From assembly GCF_014837105.1 (NCBI RefSeq), contig NZ_JACSPO010000010.1, positions 1 through 64,000 of the forward strand: 64,000 bases of DNA. The letters are read 5' to 3'. The stretch comes from Oceanitalea stevensii (GTDB lineage Bacteria; Actinomycetota; Actinomycetes; Actinomycetales; Actinomycetaceae). The notes below the pieces were generated by a model. The model was not told where the DNA came from. It saw only the letters and a program-made list of their open reading frames with translations, and ran no database searches. Of this stretch, positions 1 through 8,339 are shown one piece after another. The translations under genes and the position numbers were made by a program. The first letter of the stretch is position 1, and each line of letters begins with the position of its first letter.

Positions 1-191
1 GCGCACCACCCCTCCCGCCGACAGCCGGATTCCGCCCGACCGCCGTCCAGCACCCCCCTCCCGCCCACAGCCGGCCCCGTCCCGACACCGCCGTCCCCCG
101 CACCACCCCGCCGCCGCACCGCCGCCGCGGCCCACCGACCACTCACCCCCAGCCCGGGGGCGAGTCCCTCCCTCCCCCGAAGGAGCCCCTC
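1..191. other. Left-edge non-coding stretch
   Basis: I see no gene here. Bases 11-33 carry one copy of a dispersed intergenic motif with core CCGCCGACAGCCGGA, seen again near 10.1 kb and 33.7 kb. GAAGGAG at 179-185 is a good ribosome binding site for the gene starting at 192. Confidence 0.6.
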
Positions 192-2654
192 ATGACCTCA
201 GCCCGCCTCACGCGGCGCCTGGCGGTGACGGCAGCCGTCGCCGTCGTCGCCGGTGCGTCGCTCACCCTCCCCGCGCTCGCCGCCGAGCAGGGGACGCTCG
301 TGTCCGCCGAGGCCACCGGCACCGCCGCCGGCACGGTCGACTACACCGTCTACCTCCCGCCCGGCTACGACGACAGCACCGAGCGCTACCCCACCGTCTA
401 CCTCCTCCACGGCCGCGGGGACACGCAGGCCGCCTGGCAGCGGGTCGCCACCGACCTCGACGAGCTCATCACCTCCGGCGAGCTCCAGCCGGTCGTCGCC
501 GTCATGCCCGACGCTCCCTGGAACGACCGCGGCAGCTGGTACACCGACTCCCTCTACACCGGCGACGCCGCCTCCGGACCGGGCCTGCCCGTGGAGACCG
601 CCCTCGCCGAGGACCTCGTCGAGCACGTCGACGCCACCTACCGCACCGTCGCGCACCGCGAGGCCCGCGCCGTCGGCGGCTACTCCATGGGTGGTGCCGG
701 CGCGCTGCGCCTGGCCCTCGCCCACCAGGAGGACTTCTCCGCCGGGATCGTCCTCAGCCCCGCCGCGTACGTGCCCCAGCCCCCGGCCGACTCCTCGGTC
801 CGGGACTACGGCGCCTACGGCGTCGGCGACGCGCTCTTCGACGCCGACCGCTACACCGAGCTCTCCTACCCGACGGCGCTCGAGTCCCTCGACCCCGCAC
901 TGCCGGTCCACCTGTTCGTCGCCGTCGGCGACGACGAGTGGCCCAACCCCGACCCGGCCGACGCGCAGCACGACATCGACTTCGAGTCCGCCCAGCTCTA
1001 CAACACCGCACGGCGCGTGCCGGGCGTGACGGCCGAGCTGCGCATCCTCGACGGCGGGCACGACTGGGACGTGTGGCAGCCGGCCTTCCGCGAGGCGATC
1101 GTCGACGTCGGCCAGCGGCTGCGCACCGAGCCGGCCGCGACCTGGGACGCCGAGCTCCTCGGCTCGGCTGCCGACGACCGCGCGGGCGGCGTCGTCGAGA
1201 CGGCCGACGGCGGGAGCGTCGTCGCGCTCAACCTCGCGGGTGCGTGGGACGGCTACGAGCCGGCCGGCGGGATGGACACCCTCCTCGTGCGCCGCGCGGC
1301 GGACGGCACGGAGACCTGGCGCCACGCGATCGCGACGGGCGCGAACGACCGCGTCTACGGGGTCGTCAACGGGGCCGACGACGGCGTGGTCGTGGGCGGC
1401 TACACGCGCGGCACCCTCGCCACGGGCGAGGCGGACACGCAGGACGACGCCGTCGTCGCGGCGGTCGACGCCGACGGCGAGCGCACGTGGACCCTCGAGC
1501 TCGGTGACCCGGCCGCGGCCGACCGCTTCTACGCGGTGGCCCCCGACGGCGACGGCGGCGCGTACGTTGCCGGGTACACGAGCGGCAGCTTCGCCGGCAC
1601 CCCGAGCGCCGGCGACAAGGACGCCGTGCTCGCGCGCGTCTCGGCCTCCGGCGAGCTCCTGTGGAGCGCCCAGCTGGGCGGCTCCGGTGAGGACAAGGCC
1701 ATGGCCGTCGCGCTGACGAGCGACGGGGACGTCGTCGTCGGTGGCGTGAGCGGCGCCGGGCTGCCCGGTGCCGCGCACCTCGGCTCCGGCGACGGCTGGG
1801 TCGCGCGGTACGACGCCGGCGGCGAGCAGCAGTGGGTCAGCCCCGTCGCCACCGCGGAGAACGACATGGTGAGCGGCCTCGTGCCGCTGGCCGACGGCGC
1901 GGTGCTGGCCGTCGGGCAGACCAAGGGCGTGCTCGGCGAGGCGGCGCTCGGCGACAACGACATCGTCGTCCGGGCGCTGACGGTCGACGGCGAGGAGTCG
2001 TGGACGCTGCAGACCGGCACGTCGACCGACGACCGCGGCGTCACCGGTGTCGCGACCGCCGACGGCGGGGCGCTCGTCCTCGCGACGACCTACGGCGCGA
2101 TGGGTGAGCCGCTGGGCGGGGTCGACGTCGTCGCGCTGCCCGTGTCGGCCGACGGTGTGGCCGGCGAGCCGCTGCAGCTCGGCTCGCGCGAGCGTGACGG
2201 CGCGGACGAGTGGGACGAGGCGAACCTCTACGCGGCTGCCGGCACCGACGGCACGTGGCTGAGCGGTCTCACCTTCGGGGCGCCGGACGGCGCGGTCAAC
2301 GCCGGGGCGGGCGACGTCTTCGTCATGCAGCTGGCCGACGTGCCCGGGGAGGAGCCGACCGAGGAGCCGACGACGGCGGAGCCCACCGAGCCCGAGCCGA
2401 CCGTGACGCCCGGGGAGCCGACCAGTCCGGAGCCGACCGTCGCACCGACGGACGGCCCCGCCCCCACGGACGGGCCCGGCAGCGAGTCACCCGAGCCGAG
2501 CGCCACCCCGGTCCCGCCGGTGGCGGACTCCGGTTCCGGCGCGGGCGGCCTGCCCTCCACCGGTGCCGCCGTGCTCGGTGCGGCCGTGCTCGCGCTGCTG
2601 CTCGCTGCGGCCGGCGCGGTACTCGTCGCCCGCCGCCGCGCAGCCGCCGCCTGA
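192..2654 (+). CDS. Secreted esterase with beta-propeller and LPXTG anchor
   Basis: This is a cell-surface hydrolase of the esterase D / alpha-beta hydrolase family. A signal peptide covers about residues 1-30 (cleavage near ALA-AEQ). The hydrolase domain (about 35-315) has the nucleophile elbow GYSMGG with Ser165 and a probable catalytic His290 in DGGHDWD. Residues about 318-715 hold six repeats of about 60 residues, each opening with a DDR/NDR/EDK-like motif and ending in a glycine turn, which suggests a beta-propeller. A Pro/Glu/Thr stalk follows, then LPSTG (787-791), a hydrophobic helix and an Arg-rich tail, the classical sortase signal. The RBS GAAGGAG supports the ATG. The substrate is unknown; acyl esters on carbohydrate are a guess from related enzymes. 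Confidence 0.85.
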   Translation: MTSARLTRRLAVTAAVAVVAGASLTLPALAAEQGTLVSAEATGTAAGTVDYTVYLPPGYDDSTERYPTVYLLHGRGDTQAAWQRVATDLDELITSGELQPVVAVMPDAPWNDRGSWYTDSLYTGDAASGPGLPVETALAEDLVEHVDATYRTVAHREARAVGGYSMGGAGALRLALAHQEDFSAGIVLSPAAYVPQPPADSSVRDYGAYGVGDALFDADRYTELSYPTALESLDPALPVHLFVAVGDDEWPNPDPADAQHDIDFESAQLYNTARRVPGVTAELRILDGGHDWDVWQPAFREAIVDVGQRLRTEPAATWDAELLGSAADDRAGGVVETADGGSVVALNLAGAWDGYEPAGGMDTLLVRRAADGTETWRHAIATGANDRVYGVVNGADDGVVVGGYTRGTLATGEADTQDDAVVAAVDADGERTWTLELGDPAAADRFYAVAPDGDGGAYVAGYTSGSFAGTPSAGDKDAVLARVSASGELLWSAQLGGSGEDKAMAVALTSDGDVVVGGVSGAGLPGAAHLGSGDGWVARYDAGGEQQWVSPVATAENDMVSGLVPLADGAVLAVGQTKGVLGEAALGDNDIVVRALTVDGEESWTLQTGTSTDDRGVTGVATADGGALVLATTYGAMGEPLGGVDVVALPVSADGVAGEPLQLGSRERDGADEWDEANLYAAAGTDGTWLSGLTFGAPDGAVNAGAGDVFVMQLADVPGEEPTEEPTTAEPTEPEPTVTPGEPTSPEPTVAPTDGPAPTDGPGSESPEPSATPVPPVADSGSGAGGLPSTGAAVLGAAVLALLLAAAGAVLVARRRAAAA

Positions 2655-2684
2655 TCAGCTCCACCGCACTGTGCGCCCTGTGTG

Positions 2685-2719
2685 CCACTGTGCGCCCGGT
2701 AGGCCGGGGCGCACAGTGG
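2685..2719. terminator. Hairpin between convergent genes
   Basis: CCACTGTGCGCCC (2685-2697) pairs perfectly with 2707-2719, a 13-bp stem with a short GC-rich loop. A partial direct copy of the left arm lies just upstream. It sits between the 3' ends of two convergent genes, so a bidirectional terminator is likely; there is no U tract. Confidence 0.55.
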
Positions 2720-2752
2720 ACGCACGGGGCGGACAGCTGTTCTGCAGGTGCT

Positions 2753-3352
2753 TCAGCGCGGTCGGCCGAGGGTGGCGAGCAGGTCCTCGTGGAGCTCGAA
2801 CCACACCCGGTGGGCCGAGTCGCGGTCGGTGCCACTGATCCAGGACGGCTCGTGGCGTGCCTCGTCCACGGCGTCCGTGAAGCGCGCGTGGTAGCCGGTG
2901 AACCGGGCGAGTCCCGCCGTCAGCCGCGACTCGATCCCCGCCAGGCCGACGGCGGCGCGCACGAGGTCGGCGAGCACGGACTCCAGCGAGGCGGGTGGTC
3001 GGGCGATGCCCAGCTCGGTGAGCTGCCACCGGGTGCACGCGCCGGCCACCAGGTCGTTCAGCGGTCCGAACCCGTCCAGCTCCTGCTGCACCCGGGCACG
3101 GGCGCCCGAGCGGTCCAGCTCGTCCGCCAGCAGCCGCTCACCGTGGGCTTTGCCTGCCTCGGTGAGCGACCAGCCGCCCTCGTCGGCGAATCGGCTCCAC
3201 GTGACCCACCCGGCAGCCTGCGCATCCAGGAGCAGCTCCTCGGCCACGGCCTCCTCGAGCCCGGCGCGGGAGCCGACGTTCGCGGTGGTCGCGTATCCGA
3301 GCACGCGCACCGCGTGCAGCGCGAGCAGGTCGGGCGGGCTGGTAGCGCTCAT
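2753..3352 (-). CDS. Winged-helix protein, third gene of PEP-synthase-like cassette
   Basis: A 199-residue protein. The N-terminal 85 residues look like a MarR/PadR-type winged helix (LLALHAVRVLGY, then GGWSLTEAGKAHGERLL as the wing end). The rest is helical and I do not recognise it. It starts 4 nt inside the PEP-synthase-like gene (ATGA overlap), so translation is probably coupled. Being last in a tightly overlapped operon, it may be a regulator or a partner of the phosphotransferase. The function call rests only on fold resemblance. Confidence 0.6.
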   Translation of the reverse strand: MSATSPPDLLALHAVRVLGYATTANVGSRAGLEEAVAEELLLDAQAAGWVTWSRFADEGGWSLTEAGKAHGERLLADELDRSGARARVQQELDGFGPLNDLVAGACTRWQLTELGIARPPASLESVLADLVRAAVGLAGIESRLTAGLARFTGYHARFTDAVDEARHEPSWISGTDRDSAHRVWFELHEDLLATLGRPR

Positions 3353-4413
3353 GACTCCTCCAGGAGGGTGATCGTCCCGGCGGTGCCGTCCACCGTGACG
3401 AGCGCGCCGTCGGGCAGCCTCGTCGCCGCGGGAACGTCGGTGACGGCGGGGATCCCGAGCTCACGGGCGACGATCGCCGCGTGCGCGAGGATCCCGCCGA
3501 CCTCCGTGACCACCGCGGCAGCGCGCGACAGTACCGGGACCCAGGCGGGGGCGGTGCTGCGGCAGACCAGCACGTCGCCGGCGCGGAAGCGGGCGAAGTC
3601 GTCCAGGCCTGCAAGCCCCCGGAGCGGCCCCGTGGCCGTGCCTGGGCCGGCCGCCGTCCCCGAGACCAGGGGGCGAGCGGAACGGGCGGCGGTCTCGTCG
3701 AGCGCAGGCGCGTCGGTGGTGACGGGACGGGCCTGCAGCACCCACACGACGCCGTCGGCGTCCAGCGCCCACTCGACGTCCTGCGCTCCCCCGAGCATCT
3801 TCTCGACCTGCTCGGCGCGCTCGACGACCGCCTCCGCGTGCGCCTCGGTGAGCACGTCGGGGGTCCCCGAGGCCACCAGGCCACCCGTGGATCCGCGCTG
3901 CCACCGCTGCGGGGCCGCCCTGCCGGACACGAGCGGCTCGCCGAGCCCGCGGACGGCCTCGACCACGGTGGCTCGCGCACCGGTGACCGGGTGGCGGGTG
4001 AAGGCCACTCCCGCCGCCACCGGCCTCAGCATGGGCTGGACCAGCACGGCGACGTCCTCGCCGAGGCTCCGCCCGGTGGCCTCCGTGTAGGCGGCTGCGC
4101 CCGCAACACTGGCGGCCACGTCCCGCACGGCCTCGGCGACGCGCGTCGTGGGCACGTCGAGACGCGTGAGGAGCTGGCCCGCGAACGACGCCTGCGCCGC
4201 GTCCTCCCCCAGGGCGGAGGACCGCACGGCGAACCGGTCCCCGCCCAGCTCCCTCAGCGCGGAGCGCAGCTCCGGCTCCCACCCGTCGGCCGCCGCCTCG
4301 CGCACCACGATGCCGCCCGGCACGGCGACCCCGGCGCGAGCCAGCCGGCTCAGCGTCGCGGCCTTCGTCCCGCTGGACGCCTCGGCGTCCTCGAGCGGAA
4401 CCACCCGCCTCAT
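3349..4413 (-). CDS. PEP-synthase/rifampin-phosphotransferase-like protein without substrate domain
   Basis: A 354-residue protein with two domains of the PEP synthase / pyruvate phosphate dikinase superfamily. The ATP-grasp part (about 1-240) contains FAVRSSALGEDA and later DVEWALDADGVVWVLQARPV. The swivelling phosphohistidine domain (about 255-354) has GGILAHAAIVAREL with the acceptor His311. In Rph-type rifampin phosphotransferases a substrate-binding domain of about 400 residues lies between these two; here it is absent, so the phosphoryl acceptor is unknown. The ATG at 4413 overlaps the preceding gene by 4 nt and begins a plausible domain (MRRVVPLED); upstream in-frame sequence is low complexity. 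It could be a phosphotransferase for a small molecule or for a partner protein. Confidence 0.75.
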   Translation of the reverse strand: MRRVVPLEDAEASSGTKAATLSRLARAGVAVPGGIVVREAAADGWEPELRSALRELGGDRFAVRSSALGEDAAQASFAGQLLTRLDVPTTRVAEAVRDVAASVAGAAAYTEATGRSLGEDVAVLVQPMLRPVAAGVAFTRHPVTGARATVVEAVRGLGEPLVSGRAAPQRWQRGSTGGLVASGTPDVLTEAHAEAVVERAEQVEKMLGGAQDVEWALDADGVVWVLQARPVTTDAPALDETAARSARPLVSGTAAGPGTATGPLRGLAGLDDFARFRAGDVLVCRSTAPAWVPVLSRAAAVVTEVGGILAHAAIVARELGIPAVTDVPAATRLPDGALVTVDGTAGTITLLEES

Positions 4414-4781
4414 GCCCGCTCCGTGCGGGAGAGCACCCGGGCCAGGCGCTGCTGGGCGGCCTGCCCCGACCCCAGACCGAGCGCGCCGGCGATCTGCTGG
4501 AAGGTCATCCCGGCGCCTCGGGCTGCGAAGAGGAGCCCCGCCTCGACCTGGTCGAGCTCGGCCCGAGCCGATGCCAGCAGCCCCAGCCCCGCCGCCACCA
4601 CCTCCTCCTCGACCTGGGGGTCCGCGGCCCTCCACGCGGCCAGCCGCACGAGGTCACCGTCAGCGGGCGGCTGACCGGCGTGCTGCCACGGTCTGGCGGC
4701 CAGCGCCGCACCGCCGGCCCGTGCGAGCACCCGGCGGTGGGAGTCGAGGACGGCGGCTCGGGCCTGGTCGTCAGCGGTCAT
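4410..4781 (-). CDS. Small HTH protein, first gene of PEP-synthase-like cassette
   Basis: A 123-residue protein whose C-terminal third (MTFQQIAGALGLGSGQAAQQRL) is a sigma-70 region 4-like helix-turn-helix; the N-terminal part is helical. It opens a three-gene operon in which each gene overlaps the next by ATGA. The start codon lies about 8 nt downstream of a possible -10, so the transcript may be nearly leaderless. A 7+7 bp inverted repeat sits just upstream, making autoregulation likely (inference). Confidence 0.7.
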   Translation of the reverse strand: MTADDQARAAVLDSHRRVLARAGGAALAARPWQHAGQPPADGDLVRLAAWRAADPQVEEEVVAAGLGLLASARAELDQVEAGLLFAARGAGMTFQQIAGALGLGSGQAAQQRLARVLSRTERA

Positions 4782-4788
4782 GCTCGCC

Positions 4789-4829
4789 AGTCGACATCAT
4801 CAACATGCCGTTGTCAACATATTGTTGAC
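4789..4829 (-). promoter_or_regulatory. Promoter and palindromic operator of the HTH/PEP-synthase-like operon
   Basis: GTCAACA-TAT-TGTTGAC (4813-4829) is an inverted repeat with 7-bp arms. On the minus strand it contains a consensus -35 TTGACA (4812-4817), followed after 17 nt by a weak -10 TCGACT (4789-4794), 8 nt before the ATG. Further GTTG/CAAC half sites occur at 4799-4813. A protein bound to the palindrome would cover the -35. Confidence 0.55.
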
Positions 4830-5106
4830 GTCTCCCGTGCACCCCTTGCGCGACGTGCGCCCGGTCAACCGAGCGCACCGTGAACGCGAGGGCCGTCGCC
4901 ATCATCATGTGCACCCCGCGGGGCACCTAGGGTCACGACGCCCGCCCGCTCCTCCCCGGCCGCACGCAGCCCTCCCCGCTGTCGGCCGGGCGCGACGCGA
5001 CGGGCGGGAGGGGACTTGTCCGGAGACGTTAGATTGCTCCACCAGGCGGAGCAATCTAACGTCCCGCGCAGACGTCATTCCCTGGCCTGTCCGGTCCGCC
5101 CGATGC
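4830..5106. other. Intergenic stretch without a gene
   Basis: No coding sequence was recognised between the operator at 4829 and the gene remnant starting at 5107. The only clear structure is the hairpin at 5025-5063. Confidence 0.5.
5025..5063. terminator. Perfect 16-bp intergenic hairpin
   Basis: GACGTTAGATTGCTCC (5025-5040) and its exact reverse complement (5048-5063) enclose the 7-nt loop ACCAGGC. The arms are AT-richer than their surroundings. There is no coding gene immediately upstream on either strand, so terminator function is uncertain; it could be a relic, an RNA element or a protein site. Confidence 0.45.
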
Positions 5107-5340
5107 ATGGCACCGGGTGCGCCAGACTGGTGCCATCCGCAGCGTGAGCAGGTCACCGACATCGCCACTGACCACGGCAGGGACCGGTGCGGTCCGCCGA
5201 GTGGGACGGGCTGCGCTTCGTCGACATGGTCGCCGGCGGCGTCCTCACCCTGCGGGCTGACGGCATGGAGGACCGGTTCGACGTCGGCCCGTCGCCGCGA
5301 TGGACTGCCCACGCGCCAGCACAGTCGCCGGAGGAGCCGC
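5107..5340 (+). pseudogene. SMP-30/gluconolactonase-family 5' remnant
   Basis: Reading from ATG 5107 gives a start ending in EQVTDIATDHG, then one base is missing. In the next frame SAEWDGLRFVDMVAGGVLTL continues to RADGMEDRFDVGP, then another base is missing, and VAAM follows in the third frame. Put together this reads like the first 75 residues of an SMP-30/gluconolactonase-like protein (EGPxWxxxxxxLRFVDMxAGxVLTL). The rest is gone: the MFS gene's stop codon lies at 5345. Two single-base frameshifts plus the 3' truncation make it a pseudogene. Confidence 0.6.
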
Positions 5341-5344
5341 CGGG

Positions 5345-6868
5345 CTACTCCGCACTGCGCAGCGCGCGCAGCGCGATGACCGCGGCCACGACCATGAGGA
5401 CGACACCGATCGCCGAGGTGATGACCACCCCGGAGTCGAAGGCGTGCCGCGCGGACTCGAGGAGCGTCTGCGCCACGGAGTCCGGCAGCCCGCTCGCCAC
5501 CTCGGTCGCACCGCCGAGGGTCTCCCCCGCCGCCCGCGCGTCGTCGCCCGTCACTGCGTCCGGGACGACGACGTTCGTCCGGTACACCGCGGTGAGGATG
5601 CTGCCGAGCACCGCCGTGCCGAGGACCGCGCCGAGCTCGTACGCCGTCTCCGACACCGCCGACGCGGCGCCGGCCTTGGCCGCGGGGACGCTGGAGAGGA
5701 TGAGGTCGTTGGAGATCGTCTCCGCCGCCCCCACCCCCGCGCCGAGGATCATGAAGGCGACGAGGAGCCCGACGTCGGAGCCCGCCGAGCCGCTCACCAG
5801 CACCAGGCCGTAGCCGACGGCGTTGAGGAGCAGTCCGCCCGCGACGACTCGTGCGGGGCGCACGTGCTGGACGACGCGCACGACGGCGAGGCCCGCGACC
5901 ACGGTGACGACGAGTCCCGGCACGAGGACGAGACCCGCCTCCATGGGCGTGCGCCCGCTGACGAGCTGGAGGTGCTGGGAGACGAAGAAGAGGAAGCCGA
6001 CCATCGAGAAGACGCTGAGGAGGTTCGCCGCGACCGAGCCGCTGAACACCGGGTTGGCGAAGAGACGCACGTCGAGCAGCGGCACGGGCCGGCGCAGCTG
6101 GCGACGCACGAAGCCGTAGCCGAGAGCGAGCCCGAGGACGATCGCGAGCAGCGCCGTCGTCGTCGGCCCGTCCTCCGCGATGCGCTTGATGCCGTAGACG
6201 AGCGGGACCATGGCGCCGAGCGAGAGGGCGATGCTCACGGGGTCGACCGGCCCGGGCTCGGGGTCGCGCGACTCGGGCACGAGGACCGGGCCGAGGACGA
6301 GGAGCGGCACGAGGACGGGGACGGCGAGGAGGAAGACCGAGCCCCACCAGTAGTGCTCGAGCAGGAAGCCGCCGAGGATCGGCCCGAGCGCCGCGCCGCC
6401 GGAGAAGCCGGCCGCCCAGATCGCGATCGCCTTCCGCCGCTGGACGGGGTCGGTGAAGATGTTGCGGATGAGCGAGAGCGTCGCGGGCATGAGCATGGCG
6501 CCGAAGAAGCCGAGGGCGGCGCGTGCGGCGATGAGGAGCGAGGCGCTCGGCGCGAAGGCCGCGACGGCGGAGACGACGGCGAAGCCCGTGGCGCCGATGA
6601 GGAGGAGCCGGCGGCGGCCCACCCGGTCCCCGAGGCTCCCCATCGGCACGAGCAGGCCGGCGAGCACGAGCGGGTAGGCGTCGACGATCCAGAGCAGCTC
6701 GGTGCCGCCGGGGCGCAGCGACTCGGAGATCGACGGGACCGCGAAGGCGAGGACGGTGTTGTCGACCGCGACGAGGAGCACGGGCAGCATGAGCACGACC
6801 AGCGCCGCCCAGGGGCGGGCGGCCGGCGAGCTCGGCGTGACGGGTCGCGAGGAGGTGGTCGAGGCCAA
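5345..6868 (-). CDS. MFS drug exporter, DHA2 (QacA/EmrB) type
   Basis: A 507-residue proton-coupled multidrug exporter with about 14 hydrophobic helices. After the first helix (VLLVAVDNTVLAFAVPSI, which has the D-N-T-V motif of 14-TM antiporters) comes GSLGDRVGRRRLLLIG, the conserved loop between TM2 and TM3. I chose the TTG at 6868 because GGAG lies about 9 nt upstream and the sequence beyond it is the divergent promoter. It is transcribed away from a TetR gene, and the TetR-type palindrome lies between its -35 and -10. The substrate cannot be predicted. Confidence 0.85.
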   Translation of the reverse strand: MASTTSSRPVTPSSPAARPWAALVVLMLPVLLVAVDNTVLAFAVPSISESLRPGGTELLWIVDAYPLVLAGLLVPMGSLGDRVGRRRLLLIGATGFAVVSAVAAFAPSASLLIAARAALGFFGAMLMPATLSLIRNIFTDPVQRRKAIAIWAAGFSGGAALGPILGGFLLEHYWWGSVFLLAVPVLVPLLVLGPVLVPESRDPEPGPVDPVSIALSLGAMVPLVYGIKRIAEDGPTTTALLAIVLGLALGYGFVRRQLRRPVPLLDVRLFANPVFSGSVAANLLSVFSMVGFLFFVSQHLQLVSGRTPMEAGLVLVPGLVVTVVAGLAVVRVVQHVRPARVVAGGLLLNAVGYGLVLVSGSAGSDVGLLVAFMILGAGVGAAETISNDLILSSVPAAKAGAASAVSETAYELGAVLGTAVLGSILTAVYRTNVVVPDAVTGDDARAAGETLGGATEVASGLPDSVAQTLLESARHAFDSGVVITSAIGVVLMVVAAVIALRALRSAE

Positions 6869-6917
6869 GGTGGTGCTCCGGTGACGGCGGTGACGGGCGC
6901 GGACTGCGCCGTCGAGA

Positions 6918-6958
6918 ACTGTACCGTCTGGACGGTTTACCGTCACTGTGGGTAGCGT
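6918..6958. promoter_or_regulatory. Divergent promoters with TetR operator
   Basis: ACCGTC-TG-GACGGT (6923-6936) is an inverted repeat followed by a third ACCGTC half site (6939-6944). For the exporter (minus), -10 TACAGT (6918-6923) follows a GTGACG -35 at 17-nt spacing, with the operator between them. For tetR (plus), TGGACG (6929-6934) and TAGCGT (6953-6958) form a -35/-10 pair only 7 nt before the ATG, so tetR is probably leaderless. Binding would repress both genes. Confidence 0.6.
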
Positions 6959-6965
6959 CTCCCCC

Positions 6966-7514
6966 ATGTCGGCACGAGACAAGGTCCTGGACGCCTTCGA
7001 GGAGCTCCTCGTCGTCGAGGGCGCGCGGGCGACGACGCTCGACGCCGTCGCCGCGCGGGCGGAGGTGTCCAAGGGCGGGCTGCTCTACCACTTCCGGAGC
7101 AAGGAGGCGCTGGTCGAGGGCCTCCTCGAGCGCCTCACCGCCCTCGCCGCCGCCGACACGGAGGCGATGGCGGCCGACCCCCGCGGCCCGTCCGCCTACT
7201 ACGTCGACACCTCGGTCGCCGACGGGTCCCCTCTCGACCGCACGCTCGTCGCCGCCGCCGGTCTCGCCCAGGACGCGAACGTGCGGGCACGCGAGACGCT
7301 GCACGAGGTCCACCGCGGCTGGTTCCGGCTCATCCTCGAGGAGGTGGGAGACCGCGCCGTCGCGCGCGCGATCGTCCTGCTCGGCGACGGGCTCTACTAC
7401 AACGCCGTCCTCGCCGGGTCCATCGCCTCCGACGACGTCGCCGGCACCGAGCCGCAGGACCGCGCCGAGCTCCTCGAGGTGGTCGCGCTCCTCAAGCAGC
7501 AGGCCCGCCGCTGA
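6966..7514 (+). CDS. TetR-family repressor of the adjacent MFS exporter
   Basis: A 182-residue TetR regulator. The N-terminal HTH reads TTLDAVAARAEVSKGGLLYHF with the recognition-helix signature, followed by SKEALVEGLLE. The C-terminal ligand-binding part is of the usual length. ATG 6966 is preferred over the upstream GTG 6948 because a -10 at 6953-6958 places the transcript start at or near the ATG. It is divergent from the exporter with the operator between, the classic ligand-relieved efflux pair. Confidence 0.85.
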   Translation: MSARDKVLDAFEELLVVEGARATTLDAVAARAEVSKGGLLYHFRSKEALVEGLLERLTALAAADTEAMAADPRGPSAYYVDTSVADGSPLDRTLVAAAGLAQDANVRARETLHEVHRGWFRLILEEVGDRAVARAIVLLGDGLYYNAVLAGSIASDDVAGTEPQDRAELLEVVALLKQQARR

Positions 7515-7669
7515 GGCGTCCCAGCGCCTCGGTCAGCACTCCACGGCGCCCGTCGGGCATCTCACCAACCGCGGTCCGCCCGAAACCGCGGTCAGGCGGG
7601 CTGCCCAGAACACAGCGTGGCTCTCGGGTTTCCAGAGAGCTCTAATGCCACACGATCGTGAAGCCAGGC

Positions 7670-8332
7670 TCAGCGCGGGTGGAGGACCTCGACCTCACCG
7701 GTGACCGGGTCGCTCAGCGTGACACGCGCGTCACTGCCCAGGTCGATCGCCACCGGCTCGCCCCACACGAGCACGTGGATCGTCGACCCCGGCGCGGCCT
7801 CGGCGAGGCGGCGGCGCAGCAGCACGACGTCGAGGTCCGTGCCCTCACGCACCTCCCACGAGTGCGAGCCGACGGCGAGGACCCAGCGCCGCGCCGTCGT
7901 CGTCTCCCGGGGCGTGGTGCCGGGCAGATGGATCCCGAAGATCGTCGTGGGCGGCGCGGCGAGCTCGTCGGCGGGCGGCTCCCCGACCGGCTCCCCCTCC
8001 CCGACCCACATCCGCCGCTGCCCGCCGAGCTCGACGACCGAGCCCGGCGCCACGAGCGTCCCCTTCCCGGCGGCTGCGAGCTGATCGCGCAGCGGGGCGG
8101 CGCGGTCGGGCGGCACGAAGCCGACGATGACGTTGCGCCACACGACGACGACGCGCCCCTCGGCCCCCGGGGAGAGCTCGAGTCGGGCAGGCACGGCGCC
8201 GGAGCGGGCGCGCTCGGCGCCGGCGAGGGCGGTGACGATCGCGCGCTGCATGGCGGCGGCCTCGGCCGCCCAGAAGCCGGCACCGACGTCGGCGGGCACC
8301 TCGGCGGAGCGCCAGCGGTCGAAGAGTCTCAC
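7670..8332 (-). CDS. Hypothetical protein linked to a MerR-type regulator
   Basis: A 220-residue soluble protein that I do not recognise. It starts at GTG 8332, 7 nt after the MerR gene ends, so the two form an operon. The N-terminal half contains a beta-rich segment (RVVVVWRNVIVGFVPPDRAAP) and the C-terminal half ends in alternating strands (IDLGSDARVTLSDPVTGEVEVL). There is no signal peptide or membrane helix. Coupling to the regulator suggests a shared stimulus; no function is claimed. Confidence 0.6.
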   Translation of the reverse strand: MRLFDRWRSAEVPADVGAGFWAAEAAAMQRAIVTALAGAERARSGAVPARLELSPGAEGRVVVVWRNVIVGFVPPDRAAPLRDQLAAAGKGTLVAPGSVVELGGQRRMWVGEGEPVGEPPADELAAPPTTIFGIHLPGTTPRETTTARRWVLAVGSHSWEVREGTDLDVVLLRRRLAEAAPGSTIHVLVWGEPVAIDLGSDARVTLSDPVTGEVEVLHPR

Positions 8333-8339
8333 GGGGCCA

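Noticed and set aside
198..1778. Long minus-strand open frame across the esterase gene
   Set aside because: It runs antisense to a gene with clear domains and has Arg/Gly/Val-rich composition typical of a shadow frame in GC-rich DNA.
3349..4635. Longer 428-aa form of the PEP-synthase-like protein
   Set aside because: The extra N-terminal 74 residues overlap the HTH gene and are low-complexity Arg/Gly/Pro; the ATG at 4413 with ATGA overlap is better.
4905..7313. Very long minus-strand frame over the MFS gene
   Set aside because: It overlaps the MFS gene in another frame, is rich in Arg-Arg-Pro runs and has no domain.
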